Source: Roseivivax sediminis
GTDB taxonomy: Bacteria; Pseudomonadota; Alphaproteobacteria; Rhodobacterales; Rhodobacteraceae
Length of the DNA stretch: 64,000 nucleotides
Reading direction: 5' to 3'
Assembly: GCF_900112685.1 (NCBI RefSeq)
Contig: NZ_FOMS01000006.1
Coordinates: 124,001 to 188,000 of the forward strand
Part shown: positions 49,293 through 58,588 of the stretch, one piece after another
Numbering within the stretch: position 1 is the stretch's first letter
Layout of the letters: the number at the start of each line of letters is the position of its first letter
Notes under the pieces: model-generated
Databases searched by the model: none
Seen by the model: the letters and a program-made list of their open reading frames with translations, nothing else
What the model was told of the DNA's origin: nothing
Position numbers and translations under genes: made by a program

Positions 49293-51346
49293 CCGGTAGC
49301 CCCGCCCGACAGGGTGACCGCTGCGCGCGAGCCTGCGCCGCCGACCGCGCCGGTCACGCGGCTGGTCTGTTCGCGCGCGGGCGCATCCGACTTAAACCGC
49401 CGCGCACCGGCGAAGCCCCGCGCGTGCTCGCCACTTGAGGACGGGTTGCGTCCGGCAGCGATGTAGTCCTCCGTTCCGGTCACGCGCGGATTGTCATCCC
49501 AAGCCGAGCCGGTGATCTGCGCACCGGAGACGGCGCCTTCGCCGGTCACCGCCCGGCGCGCCGGAGCCGTGCCGCGCGCTGACTTGCGCAGGCGGGCGTC
49601 GAACTCGACATTGCCGGTGATCTTGCCTTCGCCCTGGGCGAACGTTCCGGTGATAGCCGGCTGGTCCCGCCGTGGTGTCTGCGGTTCCGCCGCACGGGCC
49701 GCCAGATGCGCCATGCGCTGCGGCGATCCCACGGAAAAGCCGGTGATCGACTGGGCGACCGGGTCGGTGTCGGTCTCGCGGACGGCCTCCGCGGCGACGA
49801 AATAGACCGATCCGGTGATTGCACGATCCGCACCGCGGTGCATGCCCGAGACCGCAGGATCGTGCATCGGCACGTCCCCAGTGACGGCAGGCGGCGTGCA
49901 GCGGCCGCGCAGCACGGATTCGGTTTCGGCGGCCTCCGGGTCGCACCAGTTTTCGGCCCCGGAGGCTCCGTAATAGGGTGTGCCGGTCAGGGTCTGGCAG
50001 GTGCCGTGTTCGGACCCGGTGACATGGGCGTTGTGCTCCATCTGGGGTCCGGTGACGGTCTGCCCACCCCAGGTCTGCGATGCCGTGACCTTGGTGCCGG
50101 TGGCATGATTGGCGCGGCCGCTTTCGGGCGCCTGCGTCGCCTGATGGCCAAAGGGCGCCAGATACTGCGTTCCCGTCAGGCCGCGATACGCACCGCTTTC
50201 GTCGCCTGTCACGCGGACAGAGCGGCTGATGGCGGTTCCGGAGACCGCGTGCCCGCTGAGGGTCTGCTCGACCGGGCGTTCTGTCTCGCGGCTGCGCGAT
50301 CCGACGATATGTGCGGAGTGGCCCAGCTTAGTACCGAGCACGCTGTGTCCATGCGGTTGGGTCTTCCGGGCGAACTGCGCGTTGACCGGCAAGACAGAGT
50401 CGCCGCGCCCGTCAAGATCGTCGGCAAGAGTCTGGTCTGCATTGCCGGTGATCCGCGCGCCGGCGCTGTCCTCGTCGCCTGTGATCTTGACCGCCGACCG
50501 CACCATAGTGCCGGAAACCGTCAGACCGCCTGGTGTCCGCGCATGGCCGACCTTGCCCAGCGACGGTCGATATCCGCCCTCTTCGCCGGCAACGTACTGG
50601 GTGCCGGTCAGCGGCTTGTCGCGCCCGGCCTCGGTGCCGGTGACGGCGCGGCCCGCGGCATGGCTGAGCCCGGTCACCGTGGATTGGGAAACCGCGGTGG
50701 TGACGGACAGCACCTTGGCGGGATATTGCAGGCTCCCTTGGCGGGGCCGGCGACCGGACGACATCTCCGGTGCCGCAGCGGATCTAGCGGGCTGCACCGG
50801 GGCCGAACCCGCCGACACATCCCGCGGCAACGCCGCGTCTCGGAAGCCGATGCGCACCCGCTCAGTTGCCCGCGGCAGCGCGGCCTTGCCCTGCGCCAGG
50901 GCGCGCCTACGTGCCACCGAAGCCGCACGCCCTCCTTCCGGCATCTCGCGTGCCGGAGCCGTCGTTGCTGCGGTGCGCGTGTCTGACGCCGGGGGCGCGG
51001 CCTGTCCGCTGCGCTCCGCATCGCGGCTTTGGCAGCGAATGCGTTCGCGCGCCGCCTTCACGCCGATCTTTCCCTGCGGCAGCGCCTCGTGCCGCTCCAT
51101 CGACGCCTGGCGACCTGACCACACCGGGACGATTTGCGACAGAGGCGTTTCGGCGACTTGGGGCTGCGATGCGGGTGCCGGTGCTGGCGCACTCGTCTGA
51201 TCGACCGGCAGAGCGGCGTCGCGGAAGCCCGTACGAACCCGCTCGGATGCCTGCGGCAACGCGGCCTTGCCTTTCGACAGCATTCGCCGCCGCTTGCGCG
51301 AAGCCTCGCGTCCGGACAGCCCTTCGAGTTTCGTCTCGGTGCTCAT
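49289..51346 (-). CDS. csoS2: CsoS2 carboxysome scaffold
   Basis: 685 residues, intrinsically disordered. The N-terminal region has three good basic repeats that bind RuBisCO (SGREASRKRRRMLSKGKAAL; SGRQASMERHEALPQGKIGV; GGRAASVARRRALAQGKAAL) and one degenerate one. The middle region has repeated VTG/ITG units such as SGTMVRSAVKITGDE and GTQYVA. The C-terminal region has ITGSVYFVAAEAV and ends in GGATG, for shell contact. It is shorter than the Halothiobacillus protein. No frameshift break was noticed. Confidence 0.93.
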   Translation of the reverse strand: MSTETKLEGLSGREASRKRRRMLSKGKAALPQASERVRTGFRDAALPVDQTSAPAPAPASQPQVAETPLSQIVPVWSGRQASMERHEALPQGKIGVKAARERIRCQSRDAERSGQAAPPASDTRTAATTAPAREMPEGGRAASVARRRALAQGKAALPRATERVRIGFRDAALPRDVSAGSAPVQPARSAAAPEMSSGRRPRQGSLQYPAKVLSVTTAVSQSTVTGLSHAAGRAVTGTEAGRDKPLTGTQYVAGEEGGYRPSLGKVGHARTPGGLTVSGTMVRSAVKITGDEDSAGARITGNADQTLADDLDGRGDSVLPVNAQFARKTQPHGHSVLGTKLGHSAHIVGSRSRETERPVEQTLSGHAVSGTAISRSVRVTGDESGAYRGLTGTQYLAPFGHQATQAPESGRANHATGTKVTASQTWGGQTVTGPQMEHNAHVTGSEHGTCQTLTGTPYYGASGAENWCDPEAAETESVLRGRCTPPAVTGDVPMHDPAVSGMHRGADRAITGSVYFVAAEAVRETDTDPVAQSITGFSVGSPQRMAHLAARAAEPQTPRRDQPAITGTFAQGEGKITGNVEFDARLRKSARGTAPARRAVTGEGAVSGAQITGSAWDDNPRVTGTEDYIAAGRNPSSSGEHARGFAGARRFKSDAPAREQTSRVTGAVGGAGSRAAVTLSGGATG

Positions 51347-51410
51347 GTCGATATCCGCTCCGGTCCGTGTTCAAGGTCGCGTCCGCGCCGAAGGCACGAG
51401 ACGATCCAGC

Positions 51411-51743
51411 TCAGGCGCGAAAGACCACGAAGGCCATGCCCTGGGATTGCGCGTAGTTGTCATAGGCGATGAACCGCACATGCATTCCCGGGTTCGCGCG
51501 GCGGCAGGCCTCAAGCTCGCTCAGCACGAGATCCACCGACTGGGTTCCGAAGAAGGGCAGCTTCCACAGGTACCAAAAGCTCGAGAAGGACTTCTCAGGC
51601 TCGGTGTACTCGATCGCTGGGTTCCAACCCTGCGCGATGCAGTAGGCGATCTGCTGTGCGATCCGCTCGGGCGTCATCGGCGGCAGGTAGGAGAACGTCT
51701 CAGTTCTGGGTTGCGTCGGTTTGTAAGCAAGCGTCTCTGCCAT
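51411..51743 (-). CDS. cbbS: RuBisCO small subunit, form IA
   Basis: 110 residues: [80 protein letters not shown]. The sequence is of carboxysomal form IAc type, lacking the extra N-terminal insertion of the non-carboxysomal IAq form. Follows cbbL after 40 bases. Confidence 0.95.
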   Translation of the reverse strand: MAETLAYKPTQPRTETFSYLPPMTPERIAQQIAYCIAQGWNPAIEYTEPEKSFSSFWYLWKLPFFGTQSVDLVLSELEACRRANPGMHVRFIAYDNYAQSQGMAFVVFRA

Positions 51744-51783
51744 GGGTCACTCCGATCTAGTCTGGGCGTTGGGGGCAGCAGGG

Positions 51784-53196
51784 TCAGAGATCGAGCTTGT
51801 CGACGGTGTCGAAGTCAAACTTGATCTCTTTCCAGGTTTCCATGGCGATGGCCAATTCGGGGCAATGCTTGGCCGCTTCGGTCAGGATCTCGCGGCCCTC
51901 CTTCTCGACCTGGCGACCCTGGTTGCGGGCCTCGGTACAGGCTTCCAATGCGACCCGGTTCGCGTGAGCTCCGGCTGCGTTGCCCCACGGGTGGCCCAGC
52001 GTGCCGCCGCCGAATTGCAGGCAGGAGTCGTCGCCGAAGATCGCGACCAGCGCCGGCATGTGCCAGACATGGATCCCACCGGACGCGACAGGCATGACCC
52101 CAGGCATGGCGCCCCAGTCCTGATCGAAGAACAAACCGCGCTTACGGTTCTCCGGCACGAAGGGCTCGCGCATCTGGTCGATCCAGCCTAGCGTCGCCTC
52201 GCGGTCACCCTCCAGCTTGCCGACGACGGTGCCCGAATGGAGGTGGTCGCCGCCCGACAGGCGCAGACATTTGGTCAGCACGCGAAAGTGGATGCCGTGC
52301 ATCGGGTTCCGGTCGACCACGGCGTGCATTGCGCGGTGGATATGCAGAAGCATCCCGTTCTCGCGGCACCAGTTGGCCAGGCCCGTATTGGCGGTGAAGC
52401 CGGCGGTGAAGAAGTCGTGCATGATGATCGGCGCGCCAAGCTCCTTGGCGAATTCCGCACGCTTGTACATCTCTTCCGGCGTGGCCGCAGTCACGTTCAG
52501 GTAGTGGCCCTTGCGCTCACCGGTCTCGGCCTCGGCCTTCTTGACTGCTTCCATGACGAACTCGAAGCGGTGCTGCCAGCGCATGAATGGCTGCGAGTTG
52601 ATGTTCTCGTCGTCCTTGGTGAAGTCCAGACCGCCGCGAAGGCATTCATAGACCGCGCGGCCGTAGTTCTTAGCACTGAGGCCCAGCTTGGGCTTGATCG
52701 TGCAGCCCAGAAGCGCGCGGCCATACTTGTTCAGCCGGTCGCGTTCCACCTGGATGCCGTTCGGGGGACCACCGCAGGTCTTGACGTAGGCTATCGGGAA
52801 GCGGATGTCCTCGAGCCGCAGGCTGCGCACCGCCTTGAAGCCAAAGACGTTGCCGACGAGCGAGGTCAGAACGTTAACGACGGAACCTTCCTCGAACAGG
52901 TCGATCGGGTAGGCGATGAAGGCAAAGAAGGCGTCCGGGTTGCCCGGAACCGCCTCGATCCCGTATGCGCGCCCTTTGTAGTATTCCAGGTCGGTCAGAA
53001 GGTCGGTCCAGACCGTCGTCCATGTGCCGGTGGAACTTTCGGCGGCGACGGCCGCTGCGGCCTCTTCGCGCGGAACACCCGCTTGCGGGACCACTTTGAA
53101 GACGGCGAGCAGGTCCGAATCCAGCGGAATGTAATCGGGCGTCCAATAGGTCTTAGCATAGTCTTTGACGCCCGCAGTGTAGGTTTTCTCGGCCAA
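51784..53196 (-). CDS. cbbL: RuBisCO large subunit, form IA
   Basis: 470 residues, complete. Catalytic motifs: [40 protein letters not shown] with the carbamylated Lys, [10 protein letters not shown], the phosphate-binding [18 protein letters not shown] and loop 6 within it. The start [20 protein letters not shown] is typical of form IA. First gene of the cbbLS-csoS2-csoSCA-csoS4AB-csoS1-acRAF operon; preceded by AGGAG and an intergenic region shared with divergent cbbR. Confidence 0.97.
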   Translation of the reverse strand: MAEKTYTAGVKDYAKTYWTPDYIPLDSDLLAVFKVVPQAGVPREEAAAAVAAESSTGTWTTVWTDLLTDLEYYKGRAYGIEAVPGNPDAFFAFIAYPIDLFEEGSVVNVLTSLVGNVFGFKAVRSLRLEDIRFPIAYVKTCGGPPNGIQVERDRLNKYGRALLGCTIKPKLGLSAKNYGRAVYECLRGGLDFTKDDENINSQPFMRWQHRFEFVMEAVKKAEAETGERKGHYLNVTAATPEEMYKRAEFAKELGAPIIMHDFFTAGFTANTGLANWCRENGMLLHIHRAMHAVVDRNPMHGIHFRVLTKCLRLSGGDHLHSGTVVGKLEGDREATLGWIDQMREPFVPENRKRGLFFDQDWGAMPGVMPVASGGIHVWHMPALVAIFGDDSCLQFGGGTLGHPWGNAAGAHANRVALEACTEARNQGRQVEKEGREILTEAAKHCPELAIAMETWKEIKFDFDTVDKLDL

Positions 53197-53242
53197 CGCA
53201 GCTCCTCCTGGATCGAATTCGGGCTATGCAGTTACCCAATGC

Positions 53243-53305
53243 GTTAGCAGACTGCTGACATTTCCACAAATTAGCACCTGTCAGATATCGATAACTTCTG
53301 CTAAT
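53243..53305. promoter_or_regulatory. cbbR-cbbL control region
   Basis: The 117-base divergent spacer contains repeats of a half-site: GTTAGCAG (53243-53250), ATTAGCA (53270-53276) and its inverse TGCTAAT (53299-53305), plus the palindrome TATCGATA (53286-53293). These fit LysR-type TNA-N-TNA dyads, so they are likely CbbR operators. Confidence 0.55.
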
Positions 53306-53313
53306 GTTTCGAG

Positions 53314-54198
53314 ATGAAGATCGACTTGCGCCAACTCGAAATGCTCGAAGCGGTTGCCCGCCATCGCTCGCTCACCCTTGCGGCGGAGGAGCTGCACGTC
53401 ACGCAGCCGGCCATCTCGATCCAGTTGCGAAAGCTCGAGGCCGAGCTTGGCATCGCACTGACGGAACGGGCGGGACGCGGCATCCGGCTGACTGAGGCAG
53501 GGCACGAGGCTGTGCAGCATGCCCAGCGAATCGGGCAGGCGCTTGAAGACATGCGCGAGAACATGCGGCAGTATCGAGGGCTGGTCCGCGGGCAGTTGCG
53601 GATAGCGGTTGTGTCGACGGCAAATTACTTCATCCCGGCCGACATCGCCAGATTCCGCAAGCTGCACCCCGCGATTGAAGTCAACCTGAAAGTCGCGAAC
53701 CGCGATGGAATACTTGAACTGATCGAGGCGAACGAATCCGATCTTGCAATCACCGGCCAGCCACCGGATGACTCCGAACTCGTTGCACGGAGGTTCAAAC
53801 CAAACCCACTTGTGGTGATTGCGCCTCCGGATCATCCTCTTGCCGGACAATTCGAGGTCTCCCCCCGGGAACTGGTAGCCTTTCCCTTCGTGTTTCGCGA
53901 ACCGGGCTCAGGAACGCGTGCGGCAATGGAGCGCGCCTTTCGCGAACATGGTCTGGAATGTCGGCCGTCCTGCGTACTCTCTTCCAACGAAGCGGTTAAG
54001 CAGGCCGTGCAGGCAGGATTAGGCATTGCCGTCATATCGCAACAGACGACTCAACTCGAACTGGAGACGGATCGTCTGATAATTTTGCCATGCAAGGAGC
54101 TGTCTCTGACGCGGCAATGGTTCCTAGTCTACCGCAATTTTCGCCGCCTGCCTCCATCTGCGCTGGAGTTCAGAAATCAGTTGCTGACCGAAGCATAG
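53314..54198 (+). CDS. cbbR: CbbR, LysR-type regulator of CO2 fixation
   Basis: 294 residues. Winged HTH at residues 1-60 (LRQLEMLEAVARHRSLTLAA, LHVTQPAISIQLRKLEAELG), then a periplasmic-binding-like sensor domain (GQLRIAVVSTANYFIPADIA, SNEAVKQAVQAGLGIAVISQ). It is the only plus-strand gene among the cargo and is divergent from cbbL, the classic CbbR arrangement. CbbR proteins sense metabolites such as RuBP or NADPH. Confidence 0.93.
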   Translation: MKIDLRQLEMLEAVARHRSLTLAAEELHVTQPAISIQLRKLEAELGIALTERAGRGIRLTEAGHEAVQHAQRIGQALEDMRENMRQYRGLVRGQLRIAVVSTANYFIPADIARFRKLHPAIEVNLKVANRDGILELIEANESDLAITGQPPDDSELVARRFKPNPLVVIAPPDHPLAGQFEVSPRELVAFPFVFREPGSGTRAAMERAFREHGLECRPSCVLSSNEAVKQAVQAGLGIAVISQQTTQLELETDRLIILPCKELSLTRQWFLVYRNFRRLPPSALEFRNQLLTEA

Positions 54199-54737
54199 TC
54201 TCAACACTCTGGCGGAAAATCGATTGAGGATGTATGCCAATGTGAGCCTGCGCGCGGTCGGAGGCGCACGCCGTCACGTGCGCAGGCGACAATCACGCGA
54301 CCTTCCTCGGATGCGTACGCTTGACTCGATTAAAACCCCGTTCGTGGGCCATGAGGACAGTGCCGAAAACTGGGCGCTGCTCTCATCCCTCGTCGCCACA
54401 TGCAGGCTCAACGACGCCTATATCCCGTCATCCCGTCGCCTATCTCGCCGAAACCGTCGATGCCGTCCTCAACGGCTACCCACAGAGCGCCGTAAGCCGC
54501 CGCGCCAACGGCCGACAGCATTGCGATGCCCCTTCCGCCGCTCCGTGCTGATGTGCCCAGACAATCATGGAGTCGATCATTTGCAGGGCGTTGTCAGAGG
54601 CCTCACTCTCGGCCGGTACTGCCAGCATATGACGTTCCAGGCGCCTGCACATCCCCGCGCGTGAATTGCGTCTCGGAGCTTCGCGGCATTCCCTAAGCTC
54701 ATCTCGAAGGGCTCATAAAGCCTCGCGCATACCGGCG
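54199..54737. other. Region between cbbR and hoxI
   Basis: About 540 bases between convergent cbbR and the hox operon. Apart from the IS66 remnant at 54314-54500 no gene was found. It is a junction between two metabolic modules. Confidence 0.45.
54314..54500 (+). pseudogene. IS66 transposase (TnpC) C-terminal remnant
   Basis: FVGHEDSAENWALLSSLVAT followed by CRLND, then, one frame over (from 54429), HPVAYLAETVDAVLNGYPQS. These are the conserved closing motifs of IS66 TnpC (GHEDGAENWA...L..TCKLN, P.AYL.DVL..I..G.P.S). The frames are broken and nothing else of the element remains. Confidence 0.65.
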
Positions 54738-55277
54738 TCACTGGCGTCCCTTGCCACCCGAACTGATATAGTCGGCTAGAGCAGTTTGTTGCGTGGCGAT
54801 ATCGGTAAGGGTGTGATGTACCCGTTTGACGACCGCGCGCATAAAGTCGAACATGAGCTGCGGATGTTCGGAAATCAGCGGCTGAAAATCTTCTGAGTCG
54901 AATTGTACAAGCGTTGACTCGCCAAGGGCCATGACGGACAGCGTCGGGGGCGTTCCATCGATGAAACTCAGTTCGCCAACGAGATCGCCCTCCTGCAGCA
55001 CATGCACGATTTGAGGCTTCCCATCACCCCTTCCATTTTCTCGGACCCGCGCCAGTTTACCACTTGCGATGAGGAAGAAGCTGGTGTTCGGCTCGCCCTT
55101 TCTCAACAGATACTCATTGACCTTCAGGCAGACCTCCGACGAGGCGTGCTCAGCCAGAATTCGCGCCCCCTCGGCACCGATGTAGCTACCAATGGGGGCC
55201 TGCTGGATCAGAAAGCAACGACGAGCGACGGCTTCAGAGCTTGCAGGCTCGCCCTGCGTAGTGTCAGTCATGTCCAA
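54738..55277 (-). CDS. hoxI: HoxI, cyclic-nucleotide-binding-fold protein
   Basis: 179 residues of a cNMP-binding jelly roll without an HTH: VNEYLLRKGEPNTSFFLIAS, HVLQEGDLVGELSFIDGTPP. The phosphate-binding cassette keeps GE but has Thr where cAMP-binding proteins have Arg (PPTLSV), so nucleotide binding may differ. In Ralstonia eutropha HoxI is an extra subunit of the NAD-reducing hydrogenase, giving HoxHYFUI2. Overlaps hoxW by 14 bases, last gene of the operon as there. Confidence 0.85.
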   Translation of the reverse strand: MDMTDTTQGEPASSEAVARRCFLIQQAPIGSYIGAEGARILAEHASSEVCLKVNEYLLRKGEPNTSFFLIASGKLARVRENGRGDGKPQIVHVLQEGDLVGELSFIDGTPPTLSVMALGESTLVQFDSEDFQPLISEHPQLMFDFMRAVVKRVHHTLTDIATQQTALADYISSGGKGRQ

Positions 55278-55758
55278 TCCCTCTCGAAACGAAAAGTTGT
55301 TTCGCGGCTTTCAGGTTGCGCGTCGCCGCTTCGGTCAGCCCCACTTTCAGCGCCCATTCATATCCCCGGATTGTCAGTAGCTGAGCGCGGGGGGCCCGGC
55401 CGAAACATATTCGGCAGGTATCCACAACTGTTGGAACGGAAAGCGCGTGAGACGTGAAGCTAAGATCAAATCGGGGCACGACTGTTTCAACACGGACGCT
55501 GTCGACATCCGTTGCCTTAGTCGCATCCACGAACAGGACCCGTTCCTTGCGAGAGATCAGGTCGGCGTCTTCGGGCATCAGCTGGTAGTGGCGGACAAAT
55601 TCAGTCCCAGGGCACAGACCCGAAGACTCGAGCCAGTCCACAAAGGCCCAGCCAAGGCCATCGTCTTGTCGACCGGCATTGCCAATGCCGTAGACCAGAC
55701 AGCTGCCGGTCGCATAGTCGAAGATCGTGTTGCAAACCGGTTCAGCGCACACGTTCAT
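55264..55758 (-). CDS. hoxW: HoxW maturation protease for HoxH
   Basis: 164 residues from ATG 55758 (overlapping the hoxH end by 17 bases). LVYGIGNAGRQDDGLGWAFV, HYQLMPEDADLISRKERVLF and FVDATKATD follow the HoxW/HyaD pattern with acidic and His residues for the Ni check (SHALSVPTVV). It removes the C-terminal extension of HoxH. Confidence 0.88.
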   Translation of the reverse strand: MNVCAEPVCNTIFDYATGSCLVYGIGNAGRQDDGLGWAFVDWLESSGLCPGTEFVRHYQLMPEDADLISRKERVLFVDATKATDVDSVRVETVVPRFDLSFTSHALSVPTVVDTCRICFGRAPRAQLLTIRGYEWALKVGLTEAATRNLKAAKQLFVSRGIGHD

Positions 55759-57247
55759 CGACAACCTTTCCGTCGGCATCAAGAACCGATACGATCAGCG
55801 GCATCTGCCCCATGGCGTGGGTGGCGCAGCTCAGGCAGGGATCATAGGCGCGAATCCCGACCTCTATCGCGTTCATCATGCCTTCGGTGATCGTCTCCTT
55901 GCCGGACAAGTAGGCATCTGCCACCGAGGCGATGGTGCGGTTCATGACCTGGTTGTTCTGCGTCGTTGCAACCACCATGTTGGCGAAGGTGATCTTACCT
56001 TCACGGTCTGCTCGGTAGTGGTGCAACAAGGTGCCGCGAGGCGCTTCGACGACGCCGATGCCTTCTCCGGTCCAGTCGGCTTCAGGCGGGCTGAGGACCA
56101 GATCGCTGCCCTGCAGCGCGGGATCCCTCAAGAGGTTGCGGATCTGTTCGGCCGAATGCAGGATCTCGATCGCGCGCGCCCAGTTGGTGTGCAGCGTGGC
56201 ATCACTGGCCTTGCCCCCGGAATAGTCATGGAACCGCTCGAGCGCGGCCTTCGCCAGTGGCGTGTCGTCCCCGTAGGATTTGGTGACGTTCACACGAGCC
56301 AGCGGGCCGACCCGCACCGATCCCTTCTCGCGGCCGAGGGATTTGAGATAGGGGAACTTCATGTAGCTCCATTCCTCGGTCGCTTCACTGAAAACATCAA
56401 GGTAGTCGTGGTAGTCCATTTCGTCGACGATGTTCTTGTCGCGGTCGACAATGCGCAGCCGGCCATGATAGTAATCGACATTGCCAGACTCGTCGACGAG
56501 CGACATGTTCAGCGCGGGGACAACGGCGAAATTGTCGATCATGTCCCGGTTCTTCTCGTGGTAACTGTAGAAGAGCCTGAGCGCGTCCTGAGCATAGTCG
56601 ATCACCGTGTCGACGCCGATCAGATCGTCTGTGCCATTCAGCAGCCGGTCGCGGGCGGCGGTGTCCAGGTTGCTGTTCACCCCACCTGGAACCGAGCTGA
56701 TGCCGTGCATTCGCTTGCCCAATACCGCCACGATCACCTCCTGCCCCCATTTGCGCAGCGCAACGACACGGCGCACCATTTCCGCGTTGGCCTCTATCAG
56801 GCCAAGCACATTGCGCTGCTCGGGCGGTCCGTCGATGCCGAACAGCATCTCTGGTGCGATCAGGTAGAAATAGGCGGTGACATGCGATTGCAACTGCTGG
56901 CCATAGTGACCCAAGCGGCGTAACTTCTCGGCGGTCTCGGTGATTTGCTTGCCACCGGCGTAGCCAACTCCGATCATGTCATCCAACGCCTTAGCCCCGC
57001 ACAGGTGGTGGCTGACGAAGCAGATCCCGCAAATGCGTTGCAGGAACATCGGCGCTTCCCAATAGGGGTGCCCTTGGACGAACTTCTCAAACCCGCGGAA
57101 CTCCACCACATGCAGGCGGGCGCCCACAACCTTATTGACCGCATCGAGATGCACGGTGACCTTGCCGTGTCCCTCGACCCGCGTGACGGGGTCAATAACG
57201 AGCTTGCGGCCTTTGACTGAGCTGCTCACGATTGCATCTTCCATCAT
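55742..57247 (-). CDS. hoxH: HoxH, NAD-reducing hydrogenase large subunit
   Basis: 501 residues from ATG 57247 after TGAGGATACT. KLVIDPVTRVEGHGKVTVHL (L0), RICGICFVSHHLC (L1) and YDPCLSCATHAMG (L2) provide the Ni-Fe site. Exactly 24 residues follow the last His, the same size as the peptide removed from R. eutropha HoxH. Group 3d bidirectional enzyme that reduces NAD+ with H2 in the cytoplasm. Confidence 0.95.
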   Translation of the reverse strand: MMEDAIVSSSVKGRKLVIDPVTRVEGHGKVTVHLDAVNKVVGARLHVVEFRGFEKFVQGHPYWEAPMFLQRICGICFVSHHLCGAKALDDMIGVGYAGGKQITETAEKLRRLGHYGQQLQSHVTAYFYLIAPEMLFGIDGPPEQRNVLGLIEANAEMVRRVVALRKWGQEVIVAVLGKRMHGISSVPGGVNSNLDTAARDRLLNGTDDLIGVDTVIDYAQDALRLFYSYHEKNRDMIDNFAVVPALNMSLVDESGNVDYYHGRLRIVDRDKNIVDEMDYHDYLDVFSEATEEWSYMKFPYLKSLGREKGSVRVGPLARVNVTKSYGDDTPLAKAALERFHDYSGGKASDATLHTNWARAIEILHSAEQIRNLLRDPALQGSDLVLSPPEADWTGEGIGVVEAPRGTLLHHYRADREGKITFANMVVATTQNNQVMNRTIASVADAYLSGKETITEGMMNAIEVGIRAYDPCLSCATHAMGQMPLIVSVLDADGKVVDERVR

Positions 57248-57254
57248 AGTATCC

Positions 57255-57884
57255 TCAGTCAAAGCGATTGATGTGTGCGGGAATGCTGAAATCCCGGCCA
57301 TGAACCAAATCGTCAAGCACCTTGAAGATCGTCTGGCCGTCGGGCGGGCACCCGGGAATGAAATAGTCGATCTTCACCACCTCGTGCAGCGGATAAACCT
57401 TGGTGGTAAGCTTTGGGATATCCTCGTGATACGGTATAGTCGGTGGCTGCTGAAGCGGGCGTGTAGGCGAATCAACATATGCTTCGCGCAGGCAGTCCTC
57501 CAGCGGTACGAGATTGCGCATGGCGGGCACGCCCCCCCACACCGCGCAGGCGCCGACCGAGATCAGCACATCGCAGTTCTCGCGGTAATGCACGAGCGTC
57601 TCAATATTCTCCTCGTTGGCGACGCCACCTTCTATGAACCCGATCGCGGCACGCCGTGGGATGCGCTTGACGTCGGTAAAAGAGGAGCGGGTGATCGTGA
57701 TCCGATCCAGGAGTCTCAGTAGATTCTCGTCCATATCAAGAAACGAAAGGGTGCAGCCCCAGCAGCCGCACAATCCGATCATGGCGACGTGAAGCTTCTC
57801 GTCCCGCTTCGCCATGACAGCAGGGTCCATCGCGGATCTAGGCAAGTCATGCGATAGGATGTAATCCTTGGCGTGATGGTTCAT
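57255..57884 (-). CDS. hoxY: HoxY, NAD-reducing hydrogenase small subunit
   Basis: 209 residues. Proximal cluster Cys are in VAMIGLCGCWGCTLSFLDMD, ISVGACAVWGG and DYFIPGCPPDGQTIFKVLDD. It lacks medial and distal cluster domains, as usual for HoxY, and also holds FMN in this group. Coupled to hoxU by a 4-base overlap. Confidence 0.94.
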   Translation of the reverse strand: MNHHAKDYILSHDLPRSAMDPAVMAKRDEKLHVAMIGLCGCWGCTLSFLDMDENLLRLLDRITITRSSFTDVKRIPRRAAIGFIEGGVANEENIETLVHYRENCDVLISVGACAVWGGVPAMRNLVPLEDCLREAYVDSPTRPLQQPPTIPYHEDIPKLTTKVYPLHEVVKIDYFIPGCPPDGQTIFKVLDDLVHGRDFSIPAHINRFD

Positions 57885-58588
57885 TTTTTATCTCCCTCCA
57901 GAACGCGATCGCGGATCGATCGCGTCTCGAACTTGCGCTTTCCTATCGGGTCGTTGTAGCCGCGCCCCTTCTCAATGATACAGCCGACCGGGCAGATATC
58001 TGCGGCTTCGCGCACCTGTTCAGGAGGCATCCGATCGGCCAACACCACGTCGATGTCGATGCGGGCATGCGTGCCGCGGCCATGGATGGCAAAGATCTTG
58101 TGGCCGGTGTCAATGTCGCGGATGAATTCCACGCAGCGCTGGCAGAAGATGCAGCGGTCGCGCTCCAGAAAGATGTGACGGGCCGTCTGGTCGCGCTCGC
58201 GCTCGGCGAAGCGGTAGGGAAAGCGCGACACCACCATCTCGACCTCGTAGGCCACCGCTTGCAACTCGCAGCGGCCGCTCTTTTCACAACTCGGGCAATT
58301 GTGGTTGCCTTCCGAGAAGTTCGCCTCGACCAGCGCGCGGCGCATGTCCGCGACCTCTGGCTGGGCGACCTCGACCACCATGCCGTCGGCGATCCTGGCC
58401 GTGCAGGCCGGCATGATACTGCCGTTGACCACGACCGAACACACGCGGCAGGTTCCTAGACAGGGCCGGCCGCGCATGTAACAAAGAGACGGAATATGAA
58501 TTCCGTAGTCAGCGGCGACATCGATCAGGACATCGCCCTCCGAGGCGCAGATTTCCCTGCCATCAATGTAAAGCTTCGCGGTCATCAA
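57881..58588 (-). CDS. hoxU: HoxU diaphorase Fe-S subunit
   Basis: 235 residues. Plant-type [2Fe-2S] Cys in IPSLCYMRGRPCLGTCRVCS, a His-ligated [4Fe-4S] in NHNCPSCEKSGRCELQ, and ferredoxin Cys in RCIFCQRCVEF plus ICPVGCIIEKG. This is the NuoG N-terminal-like subunit that passes electrons from HoxY to HoxF. Overlaps hoxY and hoxF by 4 bases each. Confidence 0.95.
   Translation of the reverse strand: MMTAKLYIDGREICASEGDVLIDVAADYGIHIPSLCYMRGRPCLGTCRVCSVVVNGSIMPACTARIADGMVVEVAQPEVADMRRALVEANFSEGNHNCPSCEKSGRCELQAVAYEVEMVVSRFPYRFAERERDQTARHIFLERDRCIFCQRCVEFIRDIDTGHKIFAIHGRGTHARIDIDVVLADRMPPEQVREAADICPVGCIIEKGRGYNDPIGKRKFETRSIRDRVLEGDKK

Noticed and set aside
49500..51300. Possible DNA repeats in csoS2
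   Set aside because: The repetition is at protein level (N and M repeats of CsoS2). There is no spacer structure or mobile-element ends.
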